Origin: Halobacteriales archaeon QS_5_68_33
GTDB taxonomy: Archaea; Halobacteriota; Halobacteria; Halobacteriales; Haloarculaceae
Assembly: GCA_003023785.1 (NCBI GenBank)
Contig: PXRS01000032.1
Span: 34,275-98,274 of the forward strand
Direction of reading: 5' to 3'
DNA: 64,000 nucleotides
Below, piece after piece: positions 28,304 through 38,941 of the stretch (positions are counted from its first letter, which is position 1; each line of letters begins with the position of its first letter). The notes beneath the pieces were generated by a model, which was not told where the DNA came from, did no database searches, and worked only from the letters and a program-made list of their open reading frames with translations. A program made the translations under genes and the position numbers.

Positions 28304-28942
28304 ATGCACATCCCGGACGGGTACGTCAACCTGTCGGTGGCCGTCACAGTGGCCGTCGTGACGGTGGTCGTACTGGCGGTCGCCGCGCGCCGCGTGGACG
28401 GCGACATCGACGGGGAGCGCGCCCCGCTGGTCGGCGTCGTCGCGGCCGGTATCTTCGCCGCACAGATGTTGAACTGGCCCATCCCGGGCGGCACGAGTGC
28501 CCACTTCGTCGGCGGGGCGCTCGCGGCCGTCCTCCTGGGACCGCACCTCGGCGCGCTGGCCGTCGCGACGGTCGTGACCGTCCAGAGCCTCGTCTTCGGC
28601 GACGGCGGAGTGGTCGTCCTCGGCGCGAACGTGTTCAATATGGCGGTCATCGAGGTGTACGTCGGCTACGCGGTCTATCGGCTCCTCGCCCCCTACAGCC
28701 GGTTCGGTGCCGCCTTCGCCGCCGGCTGGCTCGGGATCACAGCGGGGGCCGTGGCGGCCGCGCTGCAACTGGGCGTCTCGTCGGCGTTCGCCTACGAGAC
28801 GCTGACCGTCCTCGCAGTCATGGGCGTCAGCCACCTCCTGCTGGGTCTGGTCGAGGGTGCGATCACGGCCGTCGTCTCCCGGTCGCTGGTCGACGCGCGG
28901 CCCGACCTCTGGCCCGACCGGACGGAGGTGAGCGCCCGATGA
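28304..28942 (+). CDS. cbiM: CbiM/NikM-family nickel/cobalt transporter S component
   Basis: MHIPDGYVNLSVAV; FAAQMLNWPIPGGTSAHFVGGALAAVLLGPHLGAL. Confidence 0.92.
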   Translation: MHIPDGYVNLSVAVTVAVVTVVVLAVAARRVDGDIDGERAPLVGVVAAGIFAAQMLNWPIPGGTSAHFVGGALAAVLLGPHLGALAVATVVTVQSLVFGDGGVVVLGANVFNMAVIEVYVGYAVYRLLAPYSRFGAAFAAGWLGITAGAVAAALQLGVSSAFAYETLTVLAVMGVSHLLLGLVEGAITAVVSRSLVDARPDLWPDRTEVSAR

Positions 28943-29307
28943 CCGAGTCGGGAACGCCCGACGGGCCCGACGGGCCCGACGCGTCCCCGGGCGGCCGGAC
29001 TGGCGGTCCGCCCGACTGGTTCCGGTCGGCGCTACTCGTCCTGCTCGCCCTGGTCGTCCTCGCGCCCGTCTTCGGCTGGGCGGCCGGCCAGGTCGGCTAC
29101 GCCGAACCGATGGAGAACGCCGCCGAGGCGACGGGTGCGGCCGACCAAGCCGACGCCCTCCACCACGGACTCATGCCGGACTACAGCGTCCCCGGACTCG
29201 GGAGCGCCGCGGGGACGCTCGTCGCCGCGCTGGCCGGGACGGCCCTGACACTCGCGGTCGCGACGGGATTCGGTCGCCTCCTCGCCAACGGGAACGGTGC
29301 GGACTGA
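28939..29307 (+). CDS. PDGLE/CbiN-like nickel transporter subunit
   Basis: TM segment, GYAEPMENAAEATG...MPDYSVPGLGSAAGTLVAALAGTALTLAVA; between cbiM and cbiQ. Confidence 0.8.
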   Translation: MTESGTPDGPDGPDASPGGRTGGPPDWFRSALLVLLALVVLAPVFGWAAGQVGYAEPMENAAEATGAADQADALHHGLMPDYSVPGLGSAAGTLVAALAGTALTLAVATGFGRLLANGNGAD

Positions 29308-30091
29308 CGTCCTCTCGCGGACGGTTGCGGACCTGTCCGCACGCGTCCGCTGGGTCCTGCTCGCCGAGCGGGGCGCCGAGCGCGACGGCCTCCTCCAGCG
29401 GGTCGCGCCCGGCGTCAAACTCGCCGGGACCGTCGCGCTCGTCGTCGTCGCAGTGACCCGCGCGACCCTCGGCGGGGCAGCAGCGATGCTCGCGCTCGCG
29501 GTCGCGCTGGCAGCGGCGTCACGGCTTCCGCCCCGTGCCGTCGCCGGTCGCGTCGGCGGGCCGACCCTCGTCGCGGCCGTCGTCGTCGCACCGCAGGCGG
29601 CGTTGCTCCCGGGTCCGTCGCTGTGGGGCACACCGCTGACGACGACCGGCACGACGTACGTCCTCGTCTTCGTCACTCGCGTCGCCGCGGCCGCGACTCT
29701 CCTGACAGTGCTGGTCCTGACTACCCGCGTCTCGGCGCTGCTAGCAGGCGCCCGGCGACTCCGCGTCCCCCGGACGGCGGTCGTCCTCGTCGGCGTCACA
29801 TATCGGTACCTGCTCGTCTTTTTCGGCGAACTCGGGCGGATGACGGGAGCGAGACGCGCTCGCACCCGCCGCGAGCCGACGCTCCGAGAGACCTGGCGCG
29901 ACTCCGGGGCCTTTCTGAGCACGTTTCTCGTACGGACGATAGAGCGCAGCGAACGAGTAGGTCGCGCGGCACGGGCACGCGGGGGCGGCGGCGTCGGTGG
30001 CTACGACCGCACGACGGCGCTGACCCGCGCCGACGCCGCCTTCGGAGCGGTCGTCGTCACGGTCGCGGCGACGGCGGTGGTTCTCGCGTGA
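29297..30091 (+). CDS. cbiQ: CbiQ-family ECF transporter T component
   Basis: VAPGVKLAGTVALVVVAVTR; TRVAAAATLLTVLVLTTRVSALLAGARRLRVPRTAVVLVGVTYRYLLVF; RARGGGGV. Confidence 0.9.
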   Translation: MRTDVLSRTVADLSARVRWVLLAERGAERDGLLQRVAPGVKLAGTVALVVVAVTRATLGGAAAMLALAVALAAASRLPPRAVAGRVGGPTLVAAVVVAPQAALLPGPSLWGTPLTTTGTTYVLVFVTRVAAAATLLTVLVLTTRVSALLAGARRLRVPRTAVVLVGVTYRYLLVFFGELGRMTGARRARTRREPTLRETWRDSGAFLSTFLVRTIERSERVGRAARARGGGGVGGYDRTTALTRADAAFGAVVVTVAATAVVLA

Positions 30092-30960
30092 CCGACGACG
30101 CCGGTCCGACGGTCGATACCGACGGCTCCCGGTCCCGGGCGGAGGAGAGCGACCCGGCCATCGAGGCGCGGGGGCTCACCTACACCTACCCGGACGGGAC
30201 GGTCGCAGTCTCCGACCTGGACGTGACCGTCCGGGCGGGCGAGCGCCTCGCCCTGCTGGGCCCCAATGGTGCCGGCAAGAGCACGCTGCTCCAGCTTCTG
30301 GGGGGAGTGCTCGACCCCGACGCGGGAACGCGCCGGTACTTCGGGGTGGACGTCTCTCCCGACGACGTGCGCGACCGGCTGAGCGTGCTCACGCAGGACC
30401 CTTCGGACTACCTGTTCAACCCGACCGTCCGCGAGGACCTGGAGTACGGTCCGGCCCAACTGGACGTGCCCGCCGCGGAGGCCGACGCTCGCGTCGCGTG
30501 CCTGGCCGAGCGCCTCGGACTGGCCGACCTGCTCGACAGGCCCCCGTTCCGACTGAGCGGCGGGCAACAGCGCCGGGCAGCCCTGGCGAGCGCGCTGACC
30601 GTCGAACCCGACGTGCTCTGTCTCGACGAACCGGTCTCGAACGTCGACGCGGCCAACCGCGCGACCGTTCTCGACCTGCTGGCGGGCCTTCACGCCGACG
30701 GCACGACGCTCGTCGTCTCGACGCCCGATACGGAACTCGTCCCCGCCGTCGCCGACCGCGTCCTCCTCCTCGCCACTGACGGTACCGTCGCCGCGACCGG
30801 CCCGACCCGCGAGATACTGACTGACCGTCCACTTCTCGAACGCTGCAACCTGGCACCGCCCCGGGTCGTCGAACTCTTTGACGAGGTCGGCGCCGACGAC
30901 GTCCCGCTCACCCTCGTGGAGGCCGTCGCGCGACTGAACGAAACGGATGTCCAGTTCTGA
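30088..30960 (+). CDS. cbiO: CbiO-family ECF transporter ATPase
   Basis: GPNGAGKSTLLQLLGGVL, LSGGQQRRAALASALTVEPDVLCLDEPVSNVD; GTG start overlapping cbiQ stop. Confidence 0.9.
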   Translation: MTDDAGPTVDTDGSRSRAEESDPAIEARGLTYTYPDGTVAVSDLDVTVRAGERLALLGPNGAGKSTLLQLLGGVLDPDAGTRRYFGVDVSPDDVRDRLSVLTQDPSDYLFNPTVREDLEYGPAQLDVPAAEADARVACLAERLGLADLLDRPPFRLSGGQQRRAALASALTVEPDVLCLDEPVSNVDAANRATVLDLLAGLHADGTTLVVSTPDTELVPAVADRVLLLATDGTVAATGPTREILTDRPLLERCNLAPPRVVELFDEVGADDVPLTLVEAVARLNETDVQF

Positions 30961-31065
30961 TAATACGAGGTGCAAATATTCCGTCCACCGGTAGTGTTTT
31001 GCGCGGGTCCGCGTAACCTCCAACCGAATGCCGGTACACGCACGAACGAATGGAGGGATCCGTCG

Positions 31066-31491
31066 GTGACCGACGGGGTCGTCCCCGGCGAGGTCCGGAC
31101 GGGCGAGGGCACAGTCGTGATAAACGAGGGCCGCGAGACGAGCGAGGTGACAGTGGCGAACACCGGTGACCGACCGGTACAGGTCGGGTCGCACTTTCAC
31201 TTCTTCGAGGTCAACGCCGCCCTCGAGTTCGACCGCGCGGCGGCCTTCGGGATGCGACTGGACATCCCCGCCGGGACGGCCGTCCGGTTCGAACCCGGCG
31301 ACGAGACGACGGTCGACCTCGTCGCTATCGGCGGCAAGCGCGTCGCCCACGGGATGAACGACCTCGTGAACGGGAGCGTCGACGACGACGCGGCCGCGGC
31401 CGTCGAACGGGCCCGCGAGCAGGGGTTCGGCGGCATCCCGGCACAGGCCGGCACGCTACCCGACGACAGTGATTCGGAGGCCGAGGAATGA
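31066..31491 (+). CDS. ureB: Urease beta subunit
   Basis: [74 protein letters not shown] start assumed, ATG at 30970 also possible. Confidence 0.93.
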   Translation: MTDGVVPGEVRTGEGTVVINEGRETSEVTVANTGDRPVQVGSHFHFFEVNAALEFDRAAAFGMRLDIPAGTAVRFEPGDETTVDLVAIGGKRVAHGMNDLVNGSVDDDAAAAVERAREQGFGGIPAQAGTLPDDSDSEAEE

Positions 31492-33206
31492 CCCGCGAGG
31501 TCGACCGCGAGACCTACGCCGAACTCTACGGCCCGACGACCGGCGACCGGGTCCGACTGGGCGACACCGACCTGTTCGTCGAGGTGGAAGCCGACCTCCG
31601 GACGCCCGGCGACGAGGCGGTCTTCGGCGGCGGGAAGACACTGCGGGACGGCCTCGGGATGTCACCCGGCACGACACAGGCGGAGGGCGCGCTCGACTGG
31701 GTGCTGACCAACGCGCTCGTGCTGGACCCGGTCCTGGGGATCGTCGCCGCCGACATCGGCATCCGCGGCGGTGAGATCGCCGGCGTCGGCAAGGCCGGCA
31801 ACCCCGACACGATGGACGGCGTCGATATGGTCGTCGGCCCGTCGACGGACGTCTACCCCGCCGAGGGAAAGATCGCGACGCCCGGTGGCCTGGACATCCA
31901 CATTCACTTCAACTCCGCACAACTCCACGAGCACGCGCTCGCCTCCGGGATCACGACGATGCTCGGCGGCGGCTACGGCGGCGGCGCGACGACCTGTACC
32001 ACCGGCCCGGAGAACGTCGAGCGGTTCCTCCAGGCCGCCGAGGCGTGGCCGGTCAACGTCGGCTTCTACGGGAAGGGCAACGCCTCGAAGCCCGGGCCGC
32101 TCTACGAACAGGTCGAGGCCGGCGCCTGCGGGCTGAAACTCCACGAGGACTGGGGGTCGATGCCCGCCGCCATCGACACCTGCCTCGACGTCGCCGAGGA
32201 CGAAAACGTCCAGGTCTGCATGCACACGGACACTCTCAACGAGGCCGGGTTCGTCGAGAACACGTTCGCCGCCGTCGACGGCCGGACGATGCACCTCTTT
32301 CACATCGAGGGCGCGGGCGGCGGCCACGCGCCGGACATCATGGAGATGGTCGGCCAGCCCAACATGCTGCCCTCCTCGACGAACCCGTCGATGCCGTACA
32401 CGGTCAATACGTTCGACGAGCACCTCGACATGGTGATGGTCTGTCACCACCTCAACCCGGACGTCCCCGAGGACGTCGCCTTCGCCGAGTCGCGCGTGCG
32501 AGCGGAAACCATCGGCGCCGAGGACGTCCTCCACGACATGGGGGCCATCTCGATGATGACCTCCGACTCCCAGGCGATGGGCCGGATGGCGGAGGTGATC
32601 TGCCGGACGTGGCAGACCGCCTCGAAGATGAAAGCGGCCCGGGGGACTCTCCCGGCGGACGAGGCCGCCGACACACACGAGGAGGCGGACAACGTCCGGG
32701 TCAAGCGCTACCTCGCCAAGCACACGATAAACCCCGCTATCTCGGCGGGTATCGACGAGTACGTCGGGACGCTCGAACCCGGGAAACTCGCGGACGTGGT
32801 GCTGTACGAGCCCGCTTTCTTCGGGATCAAGCCCGCGATGACGTTCAAGGGCGGGTTCCCGGTCTACTCGGAGATGGGCGAGGCCAACGGCTCGCTGATG
32901 ACCTGCGAACCGGTCGTGCAGCGCCCGCGTGCGGGGGCGGTCGGCAAGGCGAGACACGCGCTCTCGCTGTCGTTCGTCAGCCCCGCCGCGGCCGAGGCGG
33001 ACGTCGGCGAGAAATACGGCCTCGACTCGCCGGTCGTGCCCGTCTCGGGCGCTCGCACGCCCGATAAGGGCGACATGCACTACAACGACTACTGCCCGGA
33101 CGACATCGAGGTCGACGCCGAGACGTTCGAGGTGCGGGTCGACGGCGAGCCGGTCGCGTGCGAACCGAGCGAGGAACTCCCGCTCGCACAGCGGTACATG
33201 CTTTGA
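31488..33206 (+). CDS. ureC: Urease alpha subunit
   Basis: [39 protein letters not shown] (carbamylated Lys); MCHHLNP region. Confidence 0.97.
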   Translation: MTREVDRETYAELYGPTTGDRVRLGDTDLFVEVEADLRTPGDEAVFGGGKTLRDGLGMSPGTTQAEGALDWVLTNALVLDPVLGIVAADIGIRGGEIAGVGKAGNPDTMDGVDMVVGPSTDVYPAEGKIATPGGLDIHIHFNSAQLHEHALASGITTMLGGGYGGGATTCTTGPENVERFLQAAEAWPVNVGFYGKGNASKPGPLYEQVEAGACGLKLHEDWGSMPAAIDTCLDVAEDENVQVCMHTDTLNEAGFVENTFAAVDGRTMHLFHIEGAGGGHAPDIMEMVGQPNMLPSSTNPSMPYTVNTFDEHLDMVMVCHHLNPDVPEDVAFAESRVRAETIGAEDVLHDMGAISMMTSDSQAMGRMAEVICRTWQTASKMKAARGTLPADEAADTHEEADNVRVKRYLAKHTINPAISAGIDEYVGTLEPGKLADVVLYEPAFFGIKPAMTFKGGFPVYSEMGEANGSLMTCEPVVQRPRAGAVGKARHALSLSFVSPAAAEADVGEKYGLDSPVVPVSGARTPDKGDMHYNDYCPDDIEVDAETFEVRVDGEPVACEPSEELPLAQRYML

Positions 33207-33219
33207 GGAGCCACACCAC

Positions 33220-33624
33220 ATGAATCTCACACCCAAAGAACAGGAGCGACTGACGGTGTTCATGGCCGCAGAGCTCGCCCGGCGCCGCAAGGAGCGCGGC
33301 GTCAGGCTGAACCACCCCGAAGCCGTCGCCTACATCTCCGACTGGTGCGTCGAGCGCGCCCGCGACGGCTGGTCGGTCGCCGAGATCCGCGCCGAGGCCT
33401 CGCAACTGCTCGGCCGCGAGGACGTCATGCCCGGCGTCCCCGAGATGGTCGACATGATCCAGGTCGAACCGGTCTTCCCCGACGGCACGAAACTCGTCAC
33501 CGTCCACGACCCGATCCGCTCGGAGTCGGCGATGGACCCGACCAGTGACGACGAGGCCGCGACCGATGGCGGTCGCGAACGGTGGACAGACGACACCACT
33601 CGTGACGCAGGGACCGACCGATGA
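33220..33624 (+). CDS. ureA: Urease gamma subunit with charged C-terminal extension
   Basis: [42 protein letters not shown]...[21 protein letters not shown]. Confidence 0.95.
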   Translation: MNLTPKEQERLTVFMAAELARRRKERGVRLNHPEAVAYISDWCVERARDGWSVAEIRAEASQLLGREDVMPGVPEMVDMIQVEPVFPDGTKLVTVHDPIRSESAMDPTSDDEAATDGGRERWTDDTTRDAGTDR

Positions 33625-34244
33625 GTCTCACCCACCGCGACGTCGCGACGGTCGGCATCGGCGGCCCCGTCGGGTCGGGCAAAACGACGCTCGTGAGCGA
33701 ACTCGTCCCGAAGCTGCGCGACCGCGGACTGGACGTGGGCGTCATCGCCAACGACATCCTCACCCGGGAGGACGCCGACGCGCTCCGGGAGCGTTTCGCC
33801 GGCGTCGTCCCGGCGGACCTCGTCGCTGGCGTCGAGACCGGCGCCTGTCCTCATACGGGTATCCGCGAGGATCCCTCGATGAACCTCACGCAGATCGAGG
33901 ACTTCCTCGCGGACCACCCCGACCTGGATCTCGTCCTCGTCGAGAGCGGCGGCGACAACCTCGCCGCGACGTTCAACCCCGAACTCGCGGACTACTCGCT
34001 GTACGTCATCTCCGCGGCGGAAGGCGAGGACATCCCGCGCAAACGCGGCCCCGGCGTCGTCGAGTGTGACCTCCTGGTCGTGAACAAAACCGACCTCGCG
34101 CCCCACGTCGGCGCCGACCTCGACGTGATGGAACGGGACGCCCGCGAGGTGCGGGACGGTCCGACCGTCTTCACGAACTGCAGGGCCGGCGAGGGCGTCG
34201 ACGCCGTCCTGGAGCACGTCCGCGAGGGGGTGCTGTTCGCGTAG
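33621..34244 (+). CDS. ureG: Urease accessory GTPase UreG
   Basis: [62 protein letters not shown]. Confidence 0.96.
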   Translation: MSLTHRDVATVGIGGPVGSGKTTLVSELVPKLRDRGLDVGVIANDILTREDADALRERFAGVVPADLVAGVETGACPHTGIREDPSMNLTQIEDFLADHPDLDLVLVESGGDNLAATFNPELADYSLYVISAAEGEDIPRKRGPGVVECDLLVVNKTDLAPHVGADLDVMERDAREVRDGPTVFTNCRAGEGVDAVLEHVREGVLFA

Positions 34245-35261
34245 ATGGCGACCGACTCCGCCGGCGGACCCGGCGACCCCGCTGTGCCGGCCGACGAGTC
34301 CGCGAGCGCCAGCGACCTCCCGCATTCCGCTTTCGCGGTCTACGCCGGGGAGTCACTGCCGGGCGCGGGCGTCGGCGCGGCGGGCAAGGACGGCCGCCTC
34401 GACCTGGCGTTCGCCCGCGACGGCGGGGAGACGCGGCTCGTCCGCGACCTCGCGCGGGTACCGTTCCACGTCAGCGGGACGCTCGGCCACGACCCCCACC
34501 CCGCTGGCGAGACGGTATACGTCCAGTCGCCCTCGGGCGGCGTCGCGCAGGGCGACCGCCACGACGTCTCGGTCGCCGTTGGCCCCGACGCCGTCGCCCA
34601 CGTCACGACCAGCAGTTCGACGAAGGTGCTCTCGATGGAGCGCAATTACGCGGCGGCGGCGGTCACCCTCTCGGTCGGCAGCGGCGGCCACCTCGATTAC
34701 GTCCCGGCGCCGACCATCCTCCACCCCGAGGCGCGCTTCGGTCGGACGACGGCAGTCGACCTCGCGCCTGACGCGACGGCGGTCGTCGGCGAGGTCGTCG
34801 TGCCGGGGCGGCTCGCCCGCGGCGAACGCTTCGACTTCGAACGCTACGCCTCGACCTGCGAGGTCCGTTCGGACGACGAGTTGCTCGTCGCCGACGCGAC
34901 CCATCTCGCGCCCGGCGGCGACGACCCGGCACCGACCGCGCCCGGGATGCTCGGCGAGTTCGCCGTCCTCGGGACGCTGTACGTCCTCGCGCCCGCGGCC
35001 GATGCCGCGGCGCTGGCCGACCGGCTACACGCGGCCGTCGCGCCGGCCGACAGTCCGTCCGGGGGAGCATCTGTGGACGCAAACGGCGACGCCGACCGGG
35101 GGGTCGCGGCTGGCGCGACGCGACTCCCGAACGGCGCGGGCGTTCTCGTCCGTGTCCTGGGCCACCGCGCCGACCCCGTCACGGACAGACTGCACGCCGC
35201 CTGGGACAGCGCGCGCGAGGGCCTGCTGGACGTCGGCGCACCCGCCGACAGGAGGCAGTGA
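34245..35261 (+). CDS. ureD: Urease accessory protein UreD
   Basis: YVQSPSGGVAQGDRHDVSVAVGPDAVAHVTTSSSTKVLSMERNYA; LDYVPAPTILHPEARF. Confidence 0.92.
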   Translation: MATDSAGGPGDPAVPADESASASDLPHSAFAVYAGESLPGAGVGAAGKDGRLDLAFARDGGETRLVRDLARVPFHVSGTLGHDPHPAGETVYVQSPSGGVAQGDRHDVSVAVGPDAVAHVTTSSSTKVLSMERNYAAAAVTLSVGSGGHLDYVPAPTILHPEARFGRTTAVDLAPDATAVVGEVVVPGRLARGERFDFERYASTCEVRSDDELLVADATHLAPGGDDPAPTAPGMLGEFAVLGTLYVLAPAADAAALADRLHAAVAPADSPSGGASVDANGDADRGVAAGATRLPNGAGVLVRVLGHRADPVTDRLHAAWDSAREGLLDVGAPADRRQ

Positions 35262-35836
35262 TGCTGGTCGCAGACGGGTTCCTCGGCACGCTCGACGACC
35301 CCGAGATCGCGGCCCGCGTCGACGACGACAGCCTGACGGTCACGCTCGACGACACCGAGCGCCGCCGCTCGCGGGTGCGGACCACTGCCGAGGACGGCAC
35401 CGACGTCGGCATCGTCGTCGGTCGCGAGTTGCGCGACGGTGACGTCCTCGCCGCGGAGGGCCACACCGTCGTCGTCTCGCTCGAACCCGTCGAGGCTTTG
35501 GTCCTCGACTTCTCGGGGGTCGACGACGGGACGGCGGCCGCGACGGCCGCGCTCGAACTCGGCCACGCCGTCGGGAACCGCCACCGGGACCTCGCGGTCG
35601 AGGGAGCGCGGGCCTACCTCCCCGTCTCCGAGGACCGCGAGCGGATAGACGCCGAAGTCCGACCGCACCTCCCCGAAGACGTGACCGTCGGTCCGGGGCT
35701 GGTCTCGCCGGCGCTGTTCGACGACGCGACGCCCGACCACGACCGCTCGCACGGCGAGGACAGTCACGACCACGCGCACAGCCGGGCCGACCAGCCGGTC
35801 CGGTCGCTCGACGCGGAGGGGGGTGACGAGTCGTGA
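35258..35836 (+). CDS. ureE: Urease accessory protein UreE with His-rich C-terminus
   Basis: DDTERRRSRVRTTAEDGTDVGIVVGRELRDGDVL; ALELGHAVGNRH; DHDRSHGEDSHDHAHS tail. Confidence 0.92.
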   Translation: MMLVADGFLGTLDDPEIAARVDDDSLTVTLDDTERRRSRVRTTAEDGTDVGIVVGRELRDGDVLAAEGHTVVVSLEPVEALVLDFSGVDDGTAAATAALELGHAVGNRHRDLAVEGARAYLPVSEDRERIDAEVRPHLPEDVTVGPGLVSPALFDDATPDHDRSHGEDSHDHAHSRADQPVRSLDAEGGDES

Positions 35837-36582
35837 GCGACGGCGAGGGCGATAGCACGGGCGAGAGTCGACAGTCGGACACGGCAGTACTGGAGTCGCT
35901 GCGGCTCGCGGACTCGTCGCTCCCGGTGGGGACCGACAGCGTCTCGTACGGGCTGGAGACGTTCATCGCCGCCGACCGCGTCGGGGACGCCGACGACCTG
36001 GCGGCGCTGCTGGAGACGTACCTCCGGCGGCAACTCGGGCCCGGCGACCTGGTGGCGCTCCGGGCGGCCCACGCCGCGGCCCGTGACGCGTCCGGCCGCG
36101 AGGACGAGGACGCTCTCGCGGCGGTATGCCGGGCCGACCGCCGGCTCGTGGCCGTGACGCTCCCCGCGGAGTTCCGCGAGAGCGCCACCCGCACCGGGGG
36201 ACGCCTCCTCTCGCTCCAGCGGGAGTTGCGCGAGGACTCGTTCGTCGAGGCGTACGCCGAGTCCGTCGCCGACGGCGACGCGGCGGGCGTCTACCCGGCG
36301 GTGCTGGGCCTCGTCGCCGCTCGCACCGGCGTCGGCGAGCGGCGCGCCTGTCTGGTGGCGTGCCAGGAGTTCGTTACCGCGCTCGCCGGCGCCGCACAGC
36401 GGCTCCTGGGACTGGGCCATACCGACGTCCAGCGCGTCGTCGTCGCGTGCCAGCCCACGATGGAGGCGGCTGTCGCGGACAGCGCCGACCGCTCGCTCGC
36501 GGAGATGACACCGTTCGCGCCGCTGGTCGACGTCCAGTCCGCCGCCCACGAGCGCGCCGACCGGCGGCTCTTTTCGAGCTAA
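35833..36582 (+). CDS. ureF: Urease accessory protein UreF
   Basis: LESLRLADSSLPVGTDSVSYGLETFIAADRV; GTG start overlapping ureE stop. Confidence 0.92.
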   Translation: MSDGEGDSTGESRQSDTAVLESLRLADSSLPVGTDSVSYGLETFIAADRVGDADDLAALLETYLRRQLGPGDLVALRAAHAAARDASGREDEDALAAVCRADRRLVAVTLPAEFRESATRTGGRLLSLQRELREDSFVEAYAESVADGDAAGVYPAVLGLVAARTGVGERRACLVACQEFVTALAGAAQRLLGLGHTDVQRVVVACQPTMEAAVADSADRSLAEMTPFAPLVDVQSAAHERADRRLFSS

Positions 36583-36740
36583 TCGCTCGCGCTCCCCCCG
36601 GAGAAGACCATCGTCCCCGCCCCGTGGCCAGGGCGCGCCGGTCGGGGAACCGCCTGGTCGCGGTGTTGACTGCGAGCCGGCCTGGAAGACGCCGCCGTCC
36701 GTGTCGTTGCTTCTCGCCGTCGGGGTCCGTCCGAGGGCGT

Positions 36741-37757
36741 TCACAGGCCGTCGAGGTCGATATCGACGGCGTACCAGTCGAGAACGAGGACGACAATTAC
36801 GCCGACGAGGGCGGCGCCGGCGAACGCGCCGGTCGTCCCGGTCGTCCAGGCGACGTCGTAGTCGGGGCCGTTCAGCGTCGCGACGGGTGCCCGGAGCGCC
36901 CCGATGACGAGCGCGACGAGGAAGGCGAAGGTCACCTCGCGGTTGGCGTCGATGGCCCGCCGGATGACCCGCGATATCGTGAACAGGCCCGCCAGGCCGC
37001 CGAGGACGAACGTGGCCACGTCGGCGGCCGGCCCGACGAGACCGGCGAGGGTCCGGTCGGTCACGACCGCGACGAGGCCGTCGATGAACGCGCCGAGGCG
37101 TCCGTACATGAACGTGTACTGCCCGAGGATCACGAGGATGAGCGACCCCGAGAGACCGGGGAGGATCATCGCGCTGACCGCGACGGCGCCGGCGAGGAAG
37201 ACGACGGGCGTGCCCCCGCTCCCCAGGGCGCTCTCGGAGTAGCCCGACGCGACGAACGCGACGGCGATGCCCGCGAGAACGGCGACCGCTTCCGGAACCG
37301 TCCGGACCGACACCTCGCGCAACAGGACCGCCGCGGAGGCGCCGATCAGTCCGAAGAACAGACCGAACAACAGGACTGGAGCGTGCTCGTCGGCGTACTC
37401 GACGACCTGGCCGACGGCGACGACGGCGGTGCCGACCCCGGCGACCAGCGCGAGCAGGAACCAGCCGTCGACCTCTTCGAGGACGGCGGCCGCGCGGTCC
37501 AGCGACGGGCCGCCGTCGAGCGGGGTGAGCGCACGTGCGCCGTCGAGGAGGCGACCCGGCGTGACCGCCGTGATGGCGGCGATGAGCCGCTCGTAGACGC
37601 CGGCGATGAGCGCGATGGTCCCGCCCGAGACCCCGGGCACCCCGTCGGCGGTCCCCATGAACAGGCCGACGACGAACGTCCGCGCCCACTCCCGGAGCGG
37701 CGGGACCGACTCCCGGAAGGTCACGTCCTCGCGAGCGCGGTCGGGTGCCGTCGTCAT
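36741..37757 (-). CDS. DUF368 membrane protein
   Basis: FVVGLFMGTADGVPGVSGGTIALIAGVYERLI; LPGLSGSLILVILGQYTFMYG. Confidence 0.9.
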   Translation of the reverse strand: MTTAPDRAREDVTFRESVPPLREWARTFVVGLFMGTADGVPGVSGGTIALIAGVYERLIAAITAVTPGRLLDGARALTPLDGGPSLDRAAAVLEEVDGWFLLALVAGVGTAVVAVGQVVEYADEHAPVLLFGLFFGLIGASAAVLLREVSVRTVPEAVAVLAGIAVAFVASGYSESALGSGGTPVVFLAGAVAVSAMILPGLSGSLILVILGQYTFMYGRLGAFIDGLVAVVTDRTLAGLVGPAADVATFVLGGLAGLFTISRVIRRAIDANREVTFAFLVALVIGALRAPVATLNGPDYDVAWTTGTTGAFAGAALVGVIVVLVLDWYAVDIDLDGL

Positions 37758-37867
37758 TCACTCGTGATTGTGCTATCGGCGTCAAGGCTCTTGTGGAGTG
37801 GTTCGGGCGCTCGCCGGGCCCCTGCCGGCGCCGCGCCCTTGAAGTCCGGGCCCACCGTTCGGCGGGT

Positions 37868-38837
37868 ATGGACGTCACCGACCTCGCCCGCGACCTCGTC
37901 TCGATACCGAGCCACGAGTCCGAGGCCGCCGCGGGCGACTGCATCGAGGACTGGCTGCGCGAGCACACCGACACAGAGGTGACCCGCGACGACGCCGGCG
38001 ACGAGCGCCGGGGCGGCAACGTCATCGCCCGCAAGGGCTCGGGCGTGACGTCGCTCGCACTCGTCGGCCACCACGACGTCGTCCCGCCGGACGACTCGCA
38101 ACTCGCCGACGGGGCCGACGACGCTGACGATGCTGACGACGCCGCCAGCGACAGCGGGTACGTCGTCGAACAGCGCCGCGAGGACGGCGACCGGCGCCTC
38201 TACGGCCGGGGCAGCGCCGACATGAAAGGCGCCGTGGCGGCGGCCATGTGCGCGTTTCGCGACGCCGACCCGGCGGGCGAACTCGTCTTCGCGTCGTTCG
38301 TCGGCGAGGAGGTCGGCGGCGCGGGCGCGCCCGGCGTCACGGACGTCGCCGTCGCCCACAAGGGCCGACGCGGGTCGACCGTCGCGGCCGAGGGGCGGGC
38401 CGCCCACGCCGGCGAACCCGACGCCGGCACGAACGCCATCTACCGGGCGAGCGACGCCGTCGACGTCGTCCGCGACCTCGATTTCCCGGCGACGGAGGTG
38501 CTCGGCCACCGGCTCCGGGGAAGCGTCGCCGTCACCGAAATCGCGGGCGGGTCGGCCTGGAACGTCGTCCCCGAGGCCTGCGAGGTGACCGTCGACGAGC
38601 GCACCGTCCCGGGTGAGCGCGCACCGCTCGACCGCGTCGAGTCGGTCGAGGGGGTCTCCTGGGACGTCGACCAGGACCTCCCGCCGATGGCCTGTGACGA
38701 CGCCGAGTTCGCCGACAGGGTGCTGGCGGTCGCACGGTCGGTCCACGCCGAGGAGTCGACCGACGCGCCGGGCGAGGGGACGCCCGAACAGGCGGTGTTA
38801 CCGGATCTACCGCGACGTGGCCGAGTCCCGGCCGTGA
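37868..38837 (+). pseudogene. M20-family peptidase (ArgE/DapE-like) with C-terminal deletion/frameshift
   Basis: LVSIPSHESEA, GHHDVVPP, YGRGSADMKGAVAAA, SFVGEEVGGAG; expected distal segment missing, terminal peptide RCYRIYRDVAESRP* in another frame. Confidence 0.65.
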
Positions 38838-38941
38838 GGAGCGTGGGGGACGGTTAACGCGCGGCGTCTCGGCCGTCCCCGGGGACCCGTCTCGTCGCCG
38901 TCAGGCGGGACTGTTTTGTCGCCGCCGGCCGACGTTCGGGT

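Noticed and set aside
31662-33290. 542-aa minus-strand ORF
   Set aside because: Antisense of ureC.
35764-38034. 756-aa minus-strand ORF
   Set aside because: Covers ureF and DUF368 regions in the wrong frame; Arg-rich, no motifs.
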